DNA of 64,000 nt from Nocardioides sp. JQ2195 (GTDB lineage: Bacteria > Actinomycetota > Actinomycetes > Propionibacteriales > Nocardioidaceae). Location: the NCBI RefSeq assembly GCF_012272695.1, contig NZ_CP050902.1, positions 1,426,001-1,490,000 of the forward strand. The letters are read 5' to 3'. Shown piece after piece: positions 35,481 to 44,160 of the stretch. The position numbers and the translations under genes are program-made. Position 1 is the stretch's first letter; every line of letters begins with the position of its first letter. The notes beneath the pieces were generated by a model, which saw only the letters and a list, made by a program, of their open reading frames with translations, was not told the origin of the DNA and did no database searches.

Positions 35481-35975
35481 TCAGTGCTCGGGTCGAGCGA
35501 TGCGCTCGACCCGAGCACCGACCAGCGCCACCAGGTCGGTCGGGGAGAGCTCGATGTCGAGGCCCCGGCGACCTCCCGAGACGAAGACACTCGGGTGGGC
35601 CAGGGCCGACTCGTCGAGCACCGTGGGATGGTCTCGCTTCTGGCCGATCGGTGAGATGCCACCGACCACGTAGCCGGTGGCACGCTCGGCGGTCGACTGC
35701 TCGGCCATGGCGGCTCTGCTCGCCCCCACACTGCGCGCCAGTGCCTTGAGGTCCAGCTGTCGGGTGACCGGCACGATGCCCACCACCAGGGTGCCCTGGG
35801 CGTCGGCGACCAACGTCTTGAAGACTCGGTCTGCCTCGACTCCCAGCGCCTCGGCGGCCTCGTGGCCGAAGCTGGTCGCCCGTGGGTCGTGCGCATAGGT
35901 GTGCAGCGTGAAGTCGACCCCGGCTCGGGTCAGGGCCACGGTTGCCGGCGTACCGCCGGGCTTCTTCCTCGCCAT
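35481..35975 (-). CDS. ybaK: YbaK-type Cys-tRNA(Pro) deacylase
   Basis: A 164-residue single-domain aminoacyl-tRNA deacylase that clears cysteine mischarged on tRNA-Pro. The N-terminus (TPATVALTRAGVDFTLHTYAH), ATSFGHEAAEALGVE, VFKTLVAD with the conserved lysine, and YVVGGISPIGQK identify the family. The gene is 8 bp downstream of the Lon-domain gene and probably shares its transcript. Its last codons form one arm of the convergent hairpin. Confidence 0.93.
   Translation of the reverse strand: MARKKPGGTPATVALTRAGVDFTLHTYAHDPRATSFGHEAAEALGVEADRVFKTLVADAQGTLVVGIVPVTRQLDLKALARSVGASRAAMAEQSTAERATGYVVGGISPIGQKRDHPTVLDESALAHPSVFVSGGRRGLDIELSPTDLVALVGARVERIARPEH
35484..35518. terminator. Bidirectional hairpin between convergent DUF3352 and ybaK genes
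   Basis: Perfect 16-bp arms (GTGCTCGGGTCGAGCG at 35484-35499 and its complement at 35503-35518) around a 3-nt loop. It begins 6 bp after the DUF3352 stop and lies inside the last codons of ybaK, so it can serve transcripts from both sides. Confidence 0.75.
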
Positions 35976-35983
35976 GGCGCGTC

Positions 35984-36658
35984 TCAGTTGGGTGACCAGC
36001 CGGTGCGCGACACCTCGGTCGCCGGCAGGGACGGCAGGACCACCATGGCCCGGATCTCCTCGCGCATCATCTCGGTCAGCATGGCCAGACGGATGACGGC
36101 GTCGTCGGCCTCGAGGAGCATCTGTCGATCACGCATGGTGAGCAGGCAGGTGGCCGACATCGTCCAGGACAGGAAGGTCGGGTCCTGGGGGAGGTCCCCG
36201 GTGAGCACGTCCTCACCCCGGATCCGGGACAGCACCGTGCGATAGGTCTCGAAGGTGCCCCGAGCGACCGTCGCCGTCTCGTCCGCCCGGGGGCCGGGCC
36301 CGGCGGGCTCGTCGACGAGGTCCACCTGGCCGGCCAGGAACTCACCGGTGGTCTCGAGCGACTCCAACCGCAGCCGCCCTCGTCCGACCGCGACGATGTC
36401 GAAGGTGCCGTCGGGGTGCGACTCGACCTCGGTCAGCTGCAGCACGCAGCCGACCCGGTGCAAGGACTGACCACCGCGCTCGCCGACCTCGAACCCCTCG
36501 CGGATGGCGCACGACCCGAACAACCGCTCGGCCGGGTCCTCGATCCGCATCAGCTCATGGACGAGCGCACGGTAGCGGTCCTCGAAGACCCGCAGCGGGA
36601 CGGAGATGCCGGGAAAGAGCACCGTGTTGAGGGGGAACAGCGGCAGCCTCTCGGTCAT
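35984..36658 (-). CDS. LON peptidase substrate-binding (N-terminal) domain protein
   Basis: A 224-residue stand-alone Lon N-domain (PUA-like) protein without ATPase or protease parts. It begins with LPLFPLNTVLFPGISVPLRVFEDRYR, the family signature, followed by the GCVLQLTEVE beta strand; the rest is helical. Substrate and partner are unknown. The ATG at 36658 is preceded at 6 nt by TAGTGT, so the transcript is probably leaderless. It diverges from hisD. Confidence 0.88.
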   Translation of the reverse strand: MTERLPLFPLNTVLFPGISVPLRVFEDRYRALVHELMRIEDPAERLFGSCAIREGFEVGERGGQSLHRVGCVLQLTEVESHPDGTFDIVAVGRGRLRLESLETTGEFLAGQVDLVDEPAGPGPRADETATVARGTFETYRTVLSRIRGEDVLTGDLPQDPTFLSWTMSATCLLTMRDRQMLLEADDAVIRLAMLTEMMREEIRAMVVLPSLPATEVSRTGWSPN

Positions 36659-36664
36659 TTCTCC

Positions 36665-36670
36665 ACACTA
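36665..36670 (-). promoter_or_regulatory. -10 element for the Lon-domain gene (TAGTGT), leaderless
   Basis: On the minus strand TAGTGT ends 6 nt before the ATG at 36658. The intervening GGAGAA is too close to act as a ribosome site, which favours a leaderless mRNA. Confidence 0.5.
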
Positions 36671-36783
36671 GCGGCAGGAGGTGCGGCCAACCGAGGTCCT
36701 CCGAGGGGCGGTCGCGGGTCGTCCGTGCACGGCCCCAGGCTTCCGCCAACCGAAACCGGGTGAGGGCGCGCGCCGGCGACAAC

Positions 36784-36789
36784 TAGACT
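36784..36789 (+). promoter_or_regulatory. -10 element for hisD (TAGACT), leaderless
   Basis: TAGACT ends 7 nt before the hisD ATG at 36797, so transcription would start at or next to the start codon. No convincing -35 and no ribosome site are seen. Confidence 0.55.
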
Positions 36790-36796
36790 CGGCGAC

Positions 36797-38098
36797 ATGA
36801 TTCGTCGCATCGATCTCCGTGGCCGCGCTGGAGCGCCCGTCGAGCGGAGCGCGGTTCCGCGCGCCGACTTCGACGTGGAGGCCGCGTTGCACGTGGTCCG
36901 GCCGATCTGCGACGACGTCCGCGATCGCGGCCTCGATGCCATCGTCGAGTACACCGCGAAGTTCGACGGCGTGGAGCAGACTGACGTGACGGTGCCGAGG
37001 GAGGCGCTGCGCCACGCCTTGGCCGAGCTCGATCCACGCGTCCGCGCCGGGCTGGAGGAGTCGATCAGTCGGCTTCGCGCCACGTGCGAGGCCGAGCTCG
37101 AGGACGACGTGGTCACCTCGCTCGGCGACGGTGCGACGGTCACCCACCGCTACGTCCCCGTGCAACGCGTGGGGCTCTACGTGCCCGGTGGCGTGGCGCC
37201 GTTGGTCTCCTCGGTCGTGATGAACGTGGTGCCGGCCCAGGCGGCCGGGGTGTCCTCGATCGCGCTGACGTCGTCGCCGCAGAAGGAGTTCGGCGGTCTG
37301 CCGCACCCCACGATCCTGGCCGCCTGCGAGCTGCTCGGCATCGAGGAGGTGTACGCCGTCGGCGGCGCCCAGGCGATCGCCATGTTCGCCCACGGCGCGG
37401 GTCCCTGCCGGCGTGTCGACCTGGTCACCGGGCCCGGCAACATCTACACCGTCTCCGCCAAGCGCCTGCTCAAGGGAGTCGTCGGGATCGACTCCGAGGC
37501 CGGGCCGACCGAGATCGCCATCCTCGCCGATGACACAGCGGATGCGTCGTTCGTGGCAGCCGACCTGATCAGCCAGGCCGAGCACGACCCGCTCGCCGCC
37601 GCGGTCCTGGTCACGCCGTCGGAGCAGCTCGCTGTCGATGTGGAGTCCGAGCTCGACAAGCAGGTCTCGGTGACCCGCCACGTCGAGCGGATCCGCACCG
37701 CGCTCTCGAGCCAGCAGTCCGGCATCGTCCTGGTCGACGACCTCGAGCAGGGCCTGGCCGTGGTCAACGCCTACGCCGCCGAGCACCTCGAGATCCACAC
37801 CACGGACGCCGCCACCTGGGCCTCCCGGGTGTTCAACGCCGGGGCGATCTTCGTCGGCTCCTACGCGCCCGTGTCGCTCGGGGACTACTGCGCCGGCTCC
37901 AACCACGTGCTGCCGACCGCCGGCTGTGCCTGCCACTCGTCGGGCCTGTCGGTCCGTGCGTTCCGCAAGGCAGTGCACGTCGTGGACTACTCCCGCGAGG
38001 CCTTGCAGGCAGTGGCCGACCACGTGGTCACCCTGGCCGAGGCCGAGGACCTGCCCGGCCACGGTGCCGCCGTACGTGTGAGGTTCGACCGACGATGA
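36797..38098 (+). CDS. hisD: Histidinol dehydrogenase
   Basis: A 433-residue zinc enzyme catalysing the last two oxidations of histidine synthesis. Motifs: [65 protein letters not shown] and [10 protein letters not shown], with the [21 protein letters not shown] region near the C-terminus. It is the first gene of hisD-C-B-H-A-F. The ATG is leaderless by the promoter spacing. The 3' end overlaps hisC by 4 bp. Confidence 0.97.
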   Translation: MIRRIDLRGRAGAPVERSAVPRADFDVEAALHVVRPICDDVRDRGLDAIVEYTAKFDGVEQTDVTVPREALRHALAELDPRVRAGLEESISRLRATCEAELEDDVVTSLGDGATVTHRYVPVQRVGLYVPGGVAPLVSSVVMNVVPAQAAGVSSIALTSSPQKEFGGLPHPTILAACELLGIEEVYAVGGAQAIAMFAHGAGPCRRVDLVTGPGNIYTVSAKRLLKGVVGIDSEAGPTEIAILADDTADASFVAADLISQAEHDPLAAAVLVTPSEQLAVDVESELDKQVSVTRHVERIRTALSSQQSGIVLVDDLEQGLAVVNAYAAEHLEIHTTDAATWASRVFNAGAIFVGSYAPVSLGDYCAGSNHVLPTAGCACHSSGLSVRAFRKAVHVVDYSREALQAVADHVVTLAEAEDLPGHGAAVRVRFDRR

Positions 38099-39228
38099 CC
38101 GCCGAGAGGACCTCGCTCGAGGCGTCGGCCTGGCCACCCCTGCGCGAGGAGCTGCGAGGGATTGCGCCCTACGGCGCCCCGCAGCTCGACGTACCCGTCC
38201 AGCTCAACGTCAACGAGAACCCCTACGGCCCCTCGGCCGAGGTGGTCGCAGACATCGCCGCATCGGTGGCGGAGGCGGCGGTCGACCTCAACCGCTACCC
38301 GGACCGCGAGTTCACCGACCTGAGAACCGCCCTGGCCGACTACCTGAACACCGACGGTGGACTCGGACTCACCGCGGATCAGCTGTGGGCCGCCAACGGT
38401 TCCAACGAGGTGATGCTGCAGCTGCTCCAGGCCTTCGGGGGTCCCGGACGCACTGCGTTGAGCTTCGCACCGACGTACTCGATGTATCCCGAGTACGCCC
38501 GTGACGCGATGACCAACTGGGTCGTGGGTCGGCGGGAGACCGACTTCTCGCTCGACCTCGATGCCGCGCGCGAGCTGATTCGCGAGCACCGACCCCACGT
38601 GGTGCTCCTCCCGTCGCCGAACAACCCGACCGGCACCGCGTTGCCTCCGGAGGCCGTGTCGATGCTGTGCGAGGCGGCGGCCACCGATGACCACTCCGGC
38701 ATCGTCGTGGTCGACGAGGCGTACGGCGAGTTCCGTCGCGCCGGCACTCCCAGCGCGCTGGAGCTGCTCCCGCAGCACCGCAACCTGGTGGTCTCGCGCA
38801 CGATGAGCAAGGCGTTCGCGCTCGCCGGTGCTCGACTCGGCTACTTCGCCGCGTCACCCGAGATCTGCAATGCCGTGCGCGTCGTGCGGCTGCCCTACCA
38901 CCTGTCCGCCGTCACCCAGGCGACCGCGCTGGCTGCCCTGCGCCACGCGCCGGAGCTGCTCGGCCGGGTCGACGACCTGCGCCGGGAGCGGGACGAGACC
39001 GTAGGCTGGCTCCGCGAGCAGGGACTCCGGGTTGCCGAGACCGACGCGAACTTCGCGTTGTTCGGCACCTTCGAGGACCGGCACGCCGTCTGGCAGGGCC
39101 TGCTCGATCGCGGCGTACTCATCCGCGAGACGGGCCCCGACGGATGGCTGCGGGTGTCGATCGGCACCCCGGGCGAGATGACGACTTTCAAGAACGCACT
39201 GACCGAGGTCATGAAGGCCGGGTCATGA
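38095..39228 (+). CDS. hisC: Histidinol-phosphate aminotransferase
   Basis: A 377-residue class I/II PLP aminotransferase converting imidazole-acetol phosphate to histidinol phosphate. [33 protein letters not shown] and the PLP lysine Lys239 in [17 protein letters not shown] are visible. ATGA overlap with hisD sets the start; hisB follows after 13 bp with a GGGAGG ribosome site. Confidence 0.96.
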   Translation: MTAERTSLEASAWPPLREELRGIAPYGAPQLDVPVQLNVNENPYGPSAEVVADIAASVAEAAVDLNRYPDREFTDLRTALADYLNTDGGLGLTADQLWAANGSNEVMLQLLQAFGGPGRTALSFAPTYSMYPEYARDAMTNWVVGRRETDFSLDLDAARELIREHRPHVVLLPSPNNPTGTALPPEAVSMLCEAAATDDHSGIVVVDEAYGEFRRAGTPSALELLPQHRNLVVSRTMSKAFALAGARLGYFAASPEICNAVRVVRLPYHLSAVTQATALAALRHAPELLGRVDDLRRERDETVGWLREQGLRVAETDANFALFGTFEDRHAVWQGLLDRGVLIRETGPDGWLRVSIGTPGEMTTFKNALTEVMKAGS

Positions 39229-39241
39229 GGGAGGGGCAGGG

Positions 39242-39853
39242 ATGAGCAGGACCGCACGGATCGATCGCGAGACCAAGGAGTCCAAGATCCACGTCGAGCT
39301 CGACCTCGACGGCACCGGCGAGACGCAGATCTCCACCGGGATCGGGTTCTACGACCACATGCTCACGGCGTTCGCCCGCCACTCGCTGGTCGACCTCGTC
39401 GTGCACGCCAGCGGCGACACCCACATCGACTCGCACCACACCGTCGAGGACACCGCGATCGTGCTCGGCCAGGCGATCCGTGAGGCACTCGGCGACAAGG
39501 TCGGCATCCGTCGCTTCGGTGACGCCACCGTGCCCCTCGACGAGGCGCTGGTGCAGGCCGTCGTCGACGTCTCGGGGCGTCCCTACTGCGTGCACACCGG
39601 TGAGCCCGAGGGCCAGGAGCACGTGCTGATCGGCAACCCGGCCGGCAACTTCTTCCTCGGCTCACTCACCCGCCACGTGTTCGAGTCGATCTCGTTCCAC
39701 GCTCACATCGCGCTGCACGTGCGGGTGCTGGCCGGGCGCGAGCCGCACCACATCGTCGAGACCCAGTTCAAGGCCTTCGCCCGCGCCTTCCGTGACGCGA
39801 TCGCCATCGACCCCCGTGAGACCGGGGTTCCCTCCACCAAGGGCGCTCTCTGA
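39242..39853 (+). CDS. hisB: Imidazoleglycerol-phosphate dehydratase
   Basis: A 203-residue monofunctional HisB (no fused phosphatase), a manganese enzyme. Its two metal-binding repeats are seen in [17 protein letters not shown] and [17 protein letters not shown], with [14 protein letters not shown] near the N-terminus. It acts one step before HisC. It is 13 bp after hisC and 3 bp before hisH, so within one operon. Histidinol-phosphate phosphatase is not encoded here. Confidence 0.97.
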   Translation: MSRTARIDRETKESKIHVELDLDGTGETQISTGIGFYDHMLTAFARHSLVDLVVHASGDTHIDSHHTVEDTAIVLGQAIREALGDKVGIRRFGDATVPLDEALVQAVVDVSGRPYCVHTGEPEGQEHVLIGNPAGNFFLGSLTRHVFESISFHAHIALHVRVLAGREPHHIVETQFKAFARAFRDAIAIDPRETGVPSTKGAL

Positions 39854-39856
39854 ATC

Positions 39857-40492
39857 ATGGTGCCGCCGACTGTTGCCGTGCTCGACTACGGGTCCGGGAA
39901 TCTCCGCTCCGTCGTGCGGGCCGTCGAGCGCGCCGGGGCCTCGGTGACGTTGACCTCCGACCGTGCTGCGGCGCAGGACGCCGACGGGCTCCTGGTCCCC
40001 GGCGTCGGTGCCTTCGCGGCCTGCATGGCCGGGCTGCGCGCGGTCAAGGGGCACGAGGTCATCGGCCGCCGGTTGGCCGGTGGTCGACCTGTGCTCGGAA
40101 TCTGTGTCGGCATGCAGATCCTGTTCTCCCGCGGTGTGGAGCACGGCGTCGAGAGCGAGGGCTGCGACGAGTGGCCGGGCGTCGTCGAGCGACTCCGGGC
40201 GCCCGTCGTGCCCCACATGGGGTGGAACACCGTGGAAGCCCCCGAGGGCACCTCGCTGTTTGCCGGAGTCGAAGGTGAGCGGTTCTACTTCGTGCACTCC
40301 TACGGGGTGCGTGAGTGGACCCTGGAGACCAACAACCGCACTCGTGCCCCGTTGGTCACCTGGGCCGAGCACGGTGGCGACCGGTTCGTCGCCGCCGTCG
40401 AGAACGGACCGTTGACCGCGACCCAGTTCCACCCGGAGAAGTCCGGCGACGCCGGTGCGGCTCTGCTGCGCAACTGGGTGCTGTCACTCTGA
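39857..40492 (+). CDS. hisH: Imidazole glycerol phosphate synthase glutaminase subunit HisH
   Basis: A 211-residue class I glutamine amidotransferase that supplies ammonia to HisF. The nucleophile is Cys83 in [10 protein letters not shown], the oxyanion strand is [10 protein letters not shown], and the His/Glu pair is in [12 protein letters not shown] at 39857 (a GTG follows immediately) lies 3 bp after hisB. A 121-bp spacer with a palindrome and a new promoter separates it from hisA. Confidence 0.96.
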   Translation: MVPPTVAVLDYGSGNLRSVVRAVERAGASVTLTSDRAAAQDADGLLVPGVGAFAACMAGLRAVKGHEVIGRRLAGGRPVLGICVGMQILFSRGVEHGVESEGCDEWPGVVERLRAPVVPHMGWNTVEAPEGTSLFAGVEGERFYFVHSYGVREWTLETNNRTRAPLVTWAEHGGDRFVAAVENGPLTATQFHPEKSGDAGAALLRNWVLSL

Positions 40493-40503
40493 GTCCTTGG
40501 CCC

Positions 40504-40553
40504 GCAACGTCATACGGCCCGGTCGCCCGGGCGACCGCAACGTATGACGTTGC
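40504..40553. repeat. Nested palindrome between hisH and hisA
   Basis: Outer perfect 13-bp arms (GCAACGTCATACG at 40504-40516, complement at 40541-40553) enclose a perfect 16-bp palindrome GGTCGCCCGGGCGACC (40521-40536). It starts 12 bp after the hisH stop. It could terminate the hisD-H transcript or be a dispersed repeat. Confidence 0.85.
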
Positions 40554-40600
40554 CCACGACCACGGGGCAGGACGCTGCCGAGGTGGCGTGCCTCGACCCC

Positions 40601-40606
40601 TAGGAT
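40601..40606 (+). promoter_or_regulatory. -10 element for priA/hisA (TAGGAT), leaderless
   Basis: TAGGAT ends 7 nt before the ATG at 40614. No ribosome site precedes that ATG, so a leaderless transcript from this box is likely. It marks a second transcription unit within the his cluster. Confidence 0.55.
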
Positions 40607-40613
40607 CGTGGCC

Positions 40614-41348
40614 ATGAGCGACTACCTCGAACTCCTGCCCGCCGTGGACGTCAAGGGCGGCCAGGCCGTCCAGCTGGTGCAGGGCGTCGACGGCTCCGAG
40701 AAGCGCTTCGGCGACCCGGTCGAGGCCGCCCTCCGCTGGCAGAGCGCGGGCGCCGAGTGGATCCACCTCGTCGACCTCGATGCCGCCTTCGGACACGGCC
40801 ACAACCGTGACCTGCTCGCCACGATCGTCGGCACGCTCGACATCGACGTCGAGATGAGCGGCGGCATGCGCGATGACGAGTCACTCAAGGCGGCGATGGA
40901 CGCCGGGTGTCGCCGGGTCAACATCGGCACCGCTGCGCTCGAGAGCCCGGAGTGGTGTGCCCGCGCCATCGGGGAGTACGGCGACCGCGTCGCCATCGGG
41001 CTCGACGTCCGCGGCACCACCCTCGCTGCCCGGGGATGGACCCGCGAGGGAGGCGACCTCCACGAGACGCTGACCCGCCTCGACGCGGAAGGATGCGCGC
41101 GCTACGTGGTCACCGACGTCAACAAGGACGGCATGCTCCAGGGGCCCAACCTGGACCTGCTCCGCGACGTCTGCTCCCGCACCGACCGACCGGTGATCGC
41201 CTCCGGTGGCGTGACCACCCTCGACGACATCCGGGCGTTGATGGACCTGGTGCCCCTCGGGGTCGAGGGCGCCATCGCCGGTACGGCGCTCTACGAGGGG
41301 CGGTTCACGATCGAGGAGGCCCTCGCCCTCACCAAGGGCGCCTCGTGA
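40614..41348 (+). CDS. priA: Bifunctional ProFAR / phosphoribosylanthranilate isomerase PriA
   Basis: A 244-residue (beta-alpha)8 isomerase in the HisA position. Catalytic Asp12 (LPAVDVKGG) and Asp168 (VVTDVNKDG) are present, together with Arg140-Gly-Trp142 ([11 protein letters not shown]), the Arg/Trp pair that in actinobacterial PriA lets one active site handle both the histidine and the tryptophan substrate. No trpF is present in the trp block, which agrees with dual function. ATG 40614 is preferred over GTG 40608 because of the leaderless promoter and the standard N-terminus. The stop overlaps hisF (GTGA). Confidence 0.94.
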   Translation: MSDYLELLPAVDVKGGQAVQLVQGVDGSEKRFGDPVEAALRWQSAGAEWIHLVDLDAAFGHGHNRDLLATIVGTLDIDVEMSGGMRDDESLKAAMDAGCRRVNIGTAALESPEWCARAIGEYGDRVAIGLDVRGTTLAARGWTREGGDLHETLTRLDAEGCARYVVTDVNKDGMLQGPNLDLLRDVCSRTDRPVIASGGVTTLDDIRALMDLVPLGVEGAIAGTALYEGRFTIEEALALTKGAS

Positions 41349-42106
41349 CCCTCGCCGTACGCGTCATTCCGTGCCTCGACGTCGACGCGGGGCGCGTGGT
41401 GAAGGGCATCAACTTCAAGGAGCTGCGCGACGCCGGTGACCCGGTGGAGCTGGCACGCACCTATGACGCCGAGGGTGCCGACGAGCTGACCTTCCTCGAC
41501 ATCTCCGCCTCCCACGAGGGTCGGGCGACCACGATGGAGATCGTCTCTCGCACGGCCGAGGAGGTGTTCATCCCGCTCACCGTCGGTGGGGGCGTCTCCA
41601 GCGTCGAGGACGTCGACCGGCTGCTGCGCGCCGGTGCGGACAAGGTCGCGATGAACACCGCTGCCATCCACCGTCCTGAGCTGATCGCCGAGGTCGCCGA
41701 CCGGTTCGGCAACCAGGTCCTGGTCCTGTCGGTGGACGCTCGCCGGGCAGCGGGAACCGACTCAGGCTTCGAGGTGACCACCCACGGTGGCCGCAAGTCC
41801 GCCGGCCTCGACGCGATCGAGTGGGCGGCCCGGGGAGCCGAGCTGGGGGCCGGTGAGATCCTCCTCAACGCGATGGATGCCGACGGAACCCAGGACGGCT
41901 TCGACCTCGAGCTGATCCGCGCCGTACGCCGTGAGGTCAGCATCCCGGTGATCGCCTCGGGCGGAGCCGGCGCGGTCGAGCACTTCCCGCCGGCGGTGGA
42001 TGCCGGTGCCGACGCCGTCCTCGCGGCCACCGTGTTCCACTTCGGCACCCTGCGCATCTCCGACGTGAAGGGCTCCCTGGCCGAGGCCGGCCACCCCGTC
42101 CGCTGA
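41345..42106 (+). CDS. hisF: Imidazole glycerol phosphate synthase cyclase subunit HisF
   Basis: A 253-residue (beta-alpha)8 cyclase that uses ammonia from His[42 protein letters not shown], and [20 protein letters not shown] are its motifs. The GTG at 41345 overlaps the priA stop by 4 bp. hisI, often the next gene, is instead 7 kb away; a gene remnant begins within 16 bp of the hisF stop. Confidence 0.97.
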   Translation: MTLAVRVIPCLDVDAGRVVKGINFKELRDAGDPVELARTYDAEGADELTFLDISASHEGRATTMEIVSRTAEEVFIPLTVGGGVSSVEDVDRLLRAGADKVAMNTAAIHRPELIAEVADRFGNQVLVLSVDARRAAGTDSGFEVTTHGGRKSAGLDAIEWAARGAELGAGEILLNAMDADGTQDGFDLELIRAVRREVSIPVIASGGAGAVEHFPPAVDAGADAVLAATVFHFGTLRISDVKGSLAEAGHPVR

Positions 42107-42121
42107 CCCCGACGTCTCCCG

Positions 42122-42376
42122 GTGATCGTGGTCGAGGTCCTCTCGCCCGGCACCCGCACGGAGGACACGGTGCGCAAGTCTCACGAGTACGCCGTTGCTG
42201 GCCTCGCGCACCAGTGGACCGTCGTCCGTGACAACCGCAGCTTCACCGTGCTCGAGAACACCGGTGACAGTTGGGACATCGCGATGGAGCTGGATGAACG
42301 TCGAGGCACCGGACATGTGGTGGTCGGTGAGCACGGTTGCGTCGAGATCGACCTGGGGTCGTTCTTCGCTCGCTGA
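42122..42376 (+). pseudogene. 5'-truncated Uma2-like (DUF820) endonuclease remnant
   Basis: An 84-codon frame opening at GTG 42122 with VVEVLSPGTRTEDTVRKSHEYAVAG, which matches the central active-site region of Uma2-family (PD-(D/E)XK-type) proteins. These are normally about 180-200 residues; the N-terminal half, with its first catalytic acid, is missing. In-frame codons reach back only to the hisF stop. It is probably a deletion remnant and probably inactive, although the frame after the start is intact and acidic as in the family. It marks the left edge of the region separating hisF from hisI. Confidence 0.7.
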
Positions 42377-42445
42377 TGCGGGCAGGTCGCCGCCCAGGTC
42401 CCGCCTCAACCCGCGTTGTCGGTGGTCCCTGCTTGACTGATTTCC

Positions 42446-43969
42446 ATGCAGCTGACGACCGCTCCTCTCCTCACACCCGTCGCCCCGGGCGTCGTCGGTG
42501 TGAGCGAGCACGCGGCCATCGCGATGCTGCAGCAGACCGTCGAGCTGCTCGCTCAGATCGACGGTGACCCCACCCTCCTCGAGATTCCCGGCAACGACGC
42601 CGCTCGGGTCGACCAGCTCACCCTGCTCGAGCGGGTCAAGTCCGCCGCCGCAGCGGCGCAGACACGCATCACCGACGTGTTCGAGCGCTCGCAGCTCTCC
42701 CAGCAGGATGCCGCGATCGAAGAAGCACGGGCCGCGGGCCGCGAGGGTCGTGCCGCGCGGCTGTCGAGGAGCAGGGGCAAGGGCATCAGTGACCAGGTCG
42801 CCCTGGCGCGTGGATGCCCGATCTCCCAGGGCCAGCGACAGCTCGCCCAAGCCCGCGCCCTGCGCGAGATGCCCCACGCCAACGACCTCTTCCGCGCCGG
42901 CCGCATCTGCGAGTGGATGGTCGACGAGCTGGTTCGTGAGACCGCGATCCTGTCCGCCGAAGACCGGGGCGAGGTCGACCGCCGACTCTGCGCGATGACG
43001 GTCGACACGAAGACAGGGCAGATCCACGACCCAGAGGTGCTCGGGCTGACCCCGCACCGCGCTGCCGGCCGCGCCCGGGCCCTCGCCCAGGAGCTCGACG
43101 CCGAGGCCGCGGTGCGCAGGGCGGCCAAGGCCGCCCAGCAGCGCCGGGTCACCATCCGGCCCACGCCGACCACGATGTCCTACGTCACCGGCCTGCTGCC
43201 CGTCCGCGACGGCGTCGCGGTGATCGCGAGCCTGAACAGCGCCGCAGAGAGCGCCAAGGCACGTGGTGACGAGCGCACGGTCTCCCAACTGATGGCCGAC
43301 CTGTTCGTGCAGCGCATCACCGGCCACCCCGCTCGCGGTGACGACGAGGCCGGCCGGCCCGACGAGACTGGCCGGCCCGACGAGGCTGGCCGGCCCGACG
43401 AGGCTGGCCGAGCTGAGGATGGGCGCGTCGCTGATCCGCACGTCCCGGTGCAGGTCAACCTGGTGATGTCGGCGGAGACCTTCGCCGGCGACTCCGACCA
43501 GTCAGCGCGCACCGACGACGGCACCCCGATCCCTGCGGGGCTGGCCCGCGACTGGGTCCACGACCCGAGGACGCCGGTGACCGTACGACGACTGCTCACC
43601 GACCCCGTGACCGGCCAGGTCAGCGAACTCGATCCGAGACGGCGCAAGCACTCCGCCATCGACAAGGAGTTCTTCCGGCTCCGAGACCAGACCTGTCGCA
43701 TCCCCGGGTGTGACGGCCCGATTCAAGACATCGACCACCCGGAGCGCTACGCCGACGGCGGCACCTCGACACGTGGCAACGGGCAGGGGCTCTGTGAGGC
43801 CCACAACCTGGTCAAGGAGGCGCCCGGATGGTCCACCCGGGTCAGTGACGCCCGCCCGGGGCACCACGAGGTCGAGATCACCACTCCGACAGGTCACGTC
43901 TATCGGTCGAAGGCTCCACCGGCGCTGTTCCGTGACAAGGAGAGGGCCGACCTGCCTCCGCCCGAGTGA
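42446..43969 (+). CDS. DUF222 / HNH endonuclease domain protein (13E12-repeat family)
   Basis: A 507-residue protein with an N-terminal helical DUF222 domain (about 10-290), a variable acidic linker with DEAGRP repeats (about 300-323), and a C-terminal HNH nuclease motif: CRIPGC, IDHPERYADGGTS, and LCEAHNLVK. Such proteins occur in several copies in actinobacterial genomes and are thought to be mobile or repetitive; their role is unknown. It lies in the non-histidine stretch between hisF and hisI and ends in a hairpin. ATG at 42446 has no strong ribosome site. Confidence 0.88.
   Translation: MQLTTAPLLTPVAPGVVGVSEHAAIAMLQQTVELLAQIDGDPTLLEIPGNDAARVDQLTLLERVKSAAAAAQTRITDVFERSQLSQQDAAIEEARAAGREGRAARLSRSRGKGISDQVALARGCPISQGQRQLAQARALREMPHANDLFRAGRICEWMVDELVRETAILSAEDRGEVDRRLCAMTVDTKTGQIHDPEVLGLTPHRAAGRARALAQELDAEAAVRRAAKAAQQRRVTIRPTPTTMSYVTGLLPVRDGVAVIASLNSAAESAKARGDERTVSQLMADLFVQRITGHPARGDDEAGRPDETGRPDEAGRPDEAGRAEDGRVADPHVPVQVNLVMSAETFAGDSDQSARTDDGTPIPAGLARDWVHDPRTPVTVRRLLTDPVTGQVSELDPRRRKHSAIDKEFFRLRDQTCRIPGCDGPIQDIDHPERYADGGTSTRGNGQGLCEAHNLVKEAPGWSTRVSDARPGHHEVEITTPTGHVYRSKAPPALFRDKERADLPPPE
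43343..43414 (+). repeat. 18-bp tandem repeat inside the HNH gene
   Basis: Four 18-bp units (GACGAGGCTGGCCGGCCC-like) run from 43343 to 43414, encoding DEAGRP, DETGRP, DEAGRP and DEAGRA. The second unit differs at a base or two, and the last is diverged at its end. Being a multiple of three, it can expand without a frameshift. Confidence 0.9.
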
Positions 43970-44010
43970 CCTGCAGCGTTCACTCCTCGGTGACGAGGAG
44001 CCGCTGCAGG
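43970..44010 (+). terminator. Two-part hairpin after the HNH gene
   Basis: A 9-bp outer stem (CCTGCAGCG at 43970-43978, complement at 44002-44010) and a 7-bp inner stem (CTCCTCG at 43983-43989, CGAGGAG at 43994-44000) with a GTGA tetraloop of the GNRA type. It begins directly after the stop codon. There is no T-run. Confidence 0.65.
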
Positions 44011-44160
44011 CATACGTTGACCTGGCTGCTGACCGGACCGGGCGAAGGGCAACGCGGGCGGGTGACAGGTCGGCCGGCGGCTCGACGTGAAGGACTGCGG
44101 GAATGTCAGCACCACCTCCTAGTGTTGGCCTCGCTGTCAGGTGAATGGATGTGAGGAGAC

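Noticed and set aside
43343..43414. CRISPR-like array suggested by regular repeats
   Set aside because: The units are contiguous, in frame and without spacers; they are a coding tandem repeat.
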